Assembly (NCBI RefSeq): GCF_009789675.1
Contig: NZ_CP046914.1
Coordinates: forward strand, 1,736,001 to 1,800,000
From: Paraburkholderia acidisoli
GTDB taxonomy: Bacteria > Pseudomonadota > Gammaproteobacteria > Burkholderiales > Burkholderiaceae
DNA length: 64,000 bases
Direction: 5' to 3'
Positions 62,887 through 64,000 of this stretch are shown one piece after another; the stretch's first letter is position 1; every line of letters starts with the position of its first letter. The translations under genes were made by a program, and so were the position numbers. The notes under the pieces are model-generated. The model was not told the origin of the DNA. It saw only the letters and a list, made by a program, of their open reading frames with translations, and did not search any database.

Positions 62887-63723
62887 TCATTGGCCAGTGA
62901 CGTGCATGCGCGCGAGCACCGCGCGCTCCACGCGCCGGGCAATGGCGTTGAGCGCCCAGCCCGTCGCGCCTACCACGATGATGCCGAACAGCACGAGATC
63001 CATGCGGAACTGCTCGCTGCCGTCGATCAGCAGATTGCCGATGCCGCTGCCCGCCACGAGCAGATACTCGGCGCCCAGCGTTGCCAGCCATGAGTAGATG
63101 AGCGCGAGATACAGCCCCGTGAAAATCGATGGCAATGCCGCGGGCAACAGGACATGGCGAATCAGTTGTCGATGCGAATAGCGCAGCGCGCGAGCGACTT
63201 CGAGGTATTGGCGCGGCACCGCGTGAATGCCATCGCAGGTATGCGCGGCCACGGGCAGCAGGGCGGCGAGCGAGAGAAATACGACCTTGGCCGCATCGCC
63301 GAGACCGAACCATACGGAAATCAGCGGGATCCACGCGAACAGCGAGATTTGTTTGAACGTGTCGAAGCTCGGGCCGACGATGCGTGCCGCGATGCGCGAA
63401 AGACCCAGCACGCCGCCCAGGACGAGTCCGGCCGTCGCACCGATCGCGAAGCCGCTCGCTTCGCGCGCAAGCGAAGCGGAGAGCGCGCGTGTCAACGCAC
63501 CGCTTTCGACCTGCTCGCGTGCCGCATGCCACACGTCGGCAGGGCTCACGAGCAAGCCGCTCTTGACGACGTGCGAAGCGCTCAAGACCCACCACGCGAC
63601 GAGCGCGACGGCGGGCAACGCGGCGCCGCGCAGATCGATGCGGCGCGGCGGTGACGGATCGGGCGACACGCACTCGCCATCGCACACGGTGTTCGATCGT
63701 TTGGGTAGCCAGGCCAGTTTCAT
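62887..63723 (-). CDS. ABC transporter permease (sulfonate/nitrate type)
   Basis: This encodes 278 residues with six membrane helices. The EAA-type loop contacting the ATPase is seen in the AHTCDGIHAVPRQYLEVARAL region (cited in parts). ATG 63723 is chosen. It lies 42 bases upstream of the ATPase gene and downstream of a second, related permease gene. With both permeases the importer may be a heterodimer. Confidence 0.9.
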   Translation of the reverse strand: MKLAWLPKRSNTVCDGECVSPDPSPPRRIDLRGAALPAVALVAWWVLSASHVVKSGLLVSPADVWHAAREQVESGALTRALSASLAREASGFAIGATAGLVLGGVLGLSRIAARIVGPSFDTFKQISLFAWIPLISVWFGLGDAAKVVFLSLAALLPVAAHTCDGIHAVPRQYLEVARALRYSHRQLIRHVLLPAALPSIFTGLYLALIYSWLATLGAEYLLVAGSGIGNLLIDGSEQFRMDLVLFGIIVVGATGWALNAIARRVERAVLARMHVTGQ

Positions 63724-63746
63724 ATCGACATCTCCGTTGCCTGCGC

Positions 63747-64000
63747 TCAGCCGCGAAACGCGGAAGGCGTGCCGCGCCGCAAGCGCGTCTCGATCGCGTC
63801 GAGCACGCGATTGATGACGAGCCCGATCGCACCGACGATCACGACCGCCGCCATCACGAGATCGAGCTGAAACAGCTGGCGCCCAGATACGATCAGATAA
63901 CCGAGTCCTTCCGACGAGGCCACGAGTTCGACCACCACCAGCGCGAGCCACGCCTTGGTGAACGCGAGCCGCACGCCGGTCGCGAGCGTGGGAACGGCGG
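63747..64000 (-). CDS. second ABC permease, cut by the window edge
   Basis: The visible C-terminal 84 codons have the binding-protein-dependent permease pattern (ATGVRLAFTKAWLALVVVELVASSEGLGYLIV, cited in parts) ending AFRG. The frame runs past the right edge, so the start is not seen. It is similar to but distinct from the permease at 62887, and reads in the same direction 23 bases upstream of it. Confidence 0.85.
   Translation of the reverse strand, partial: AVPTLATGVRLAFTKAWLALVVVELVASSEGLGYLIVSGRQLFQLDLVMAAVVIVGAIGLVINRVLDAIETRLRRGTPSAFRG

Overview
The window is GC-rich (mostly about 65%), densely coded DNA typical of Burkholderiaceae, most likely Paraburkholderia, Caballeronia or Burkholderia. 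Supporting signs are a BPSL0067-family protein, an HHHH-motif peptide, cyoABCD, a double-length UvrA, pcaHG/pcaQ and a Burkholderia-type porin. No tRNA, rRNA, CRISPR array or intact transposase was recognised.

Bases 1 to about 12.4 kb are an accessory island made of prophage and type VI secretion (T6SS) debris, with lower and patchy GC. A phage tail-fibre gene ends in a 39-base stretch that is repeated perfectly 1413 bases downstream. A trimeric autotransporter adhesin lies between the copies, and a 16-base piece of the same stretch recurs before a secreted subtilisin-like protease. Next come a fragment of terminase large subunit, three small phage-type genes, an amidase effector/immunity pair, a divergent gene pair around a LexA box, and T6SS pieces: a truncated TssF joined to foreign DNA, a PAAR protein and TssG. 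A non-coding stretch rich in GGGGAA/TTCCCC motifs follows.

From 13 kb on the window is ordinary chromosome. It holds a sugar-efflux-type MFS transporter, a gene behind a Fur-like box, and an orphan nuoM beside the cytochrome bo3 operon cyoABCD. After these come a GDSL esterase and an electrophile-response group (TetR regulator, DJ-1 protein, XenA-like ene-reductase) in which two promoters carry the same operator. Next are an O-GlcNAc-transferase-like protein, a tandem-fused UvrA behind a LexA box, an H-NS-like protein, NnrU, and protocatechuate 3,4-dioxygenase pcaHG divergent from pcaQ. From 38 to 45 kb lie a cupin regulator, small secreted proteins and a porin.

From 45.1 to 48.5 kb four tightly packed genes (CDP-alcohol phosphatidyltransferase, 2-oxoglutarate oxygenase, flippase-like membrane protein, nucleotidyltransferase) look like an undescribed lipid or head-group modification pathway. 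The rest holds two DHA2 efflux pumps, gamma-glutamyltransferase, an aromatic hydroxylase with two LuxR regulators nearby, a DedA-rhodanese fusion, an aldo/keto reductase, a beta-carbonic anhydrase and a taurine/nitrate-type ABC importer cut by the window end.
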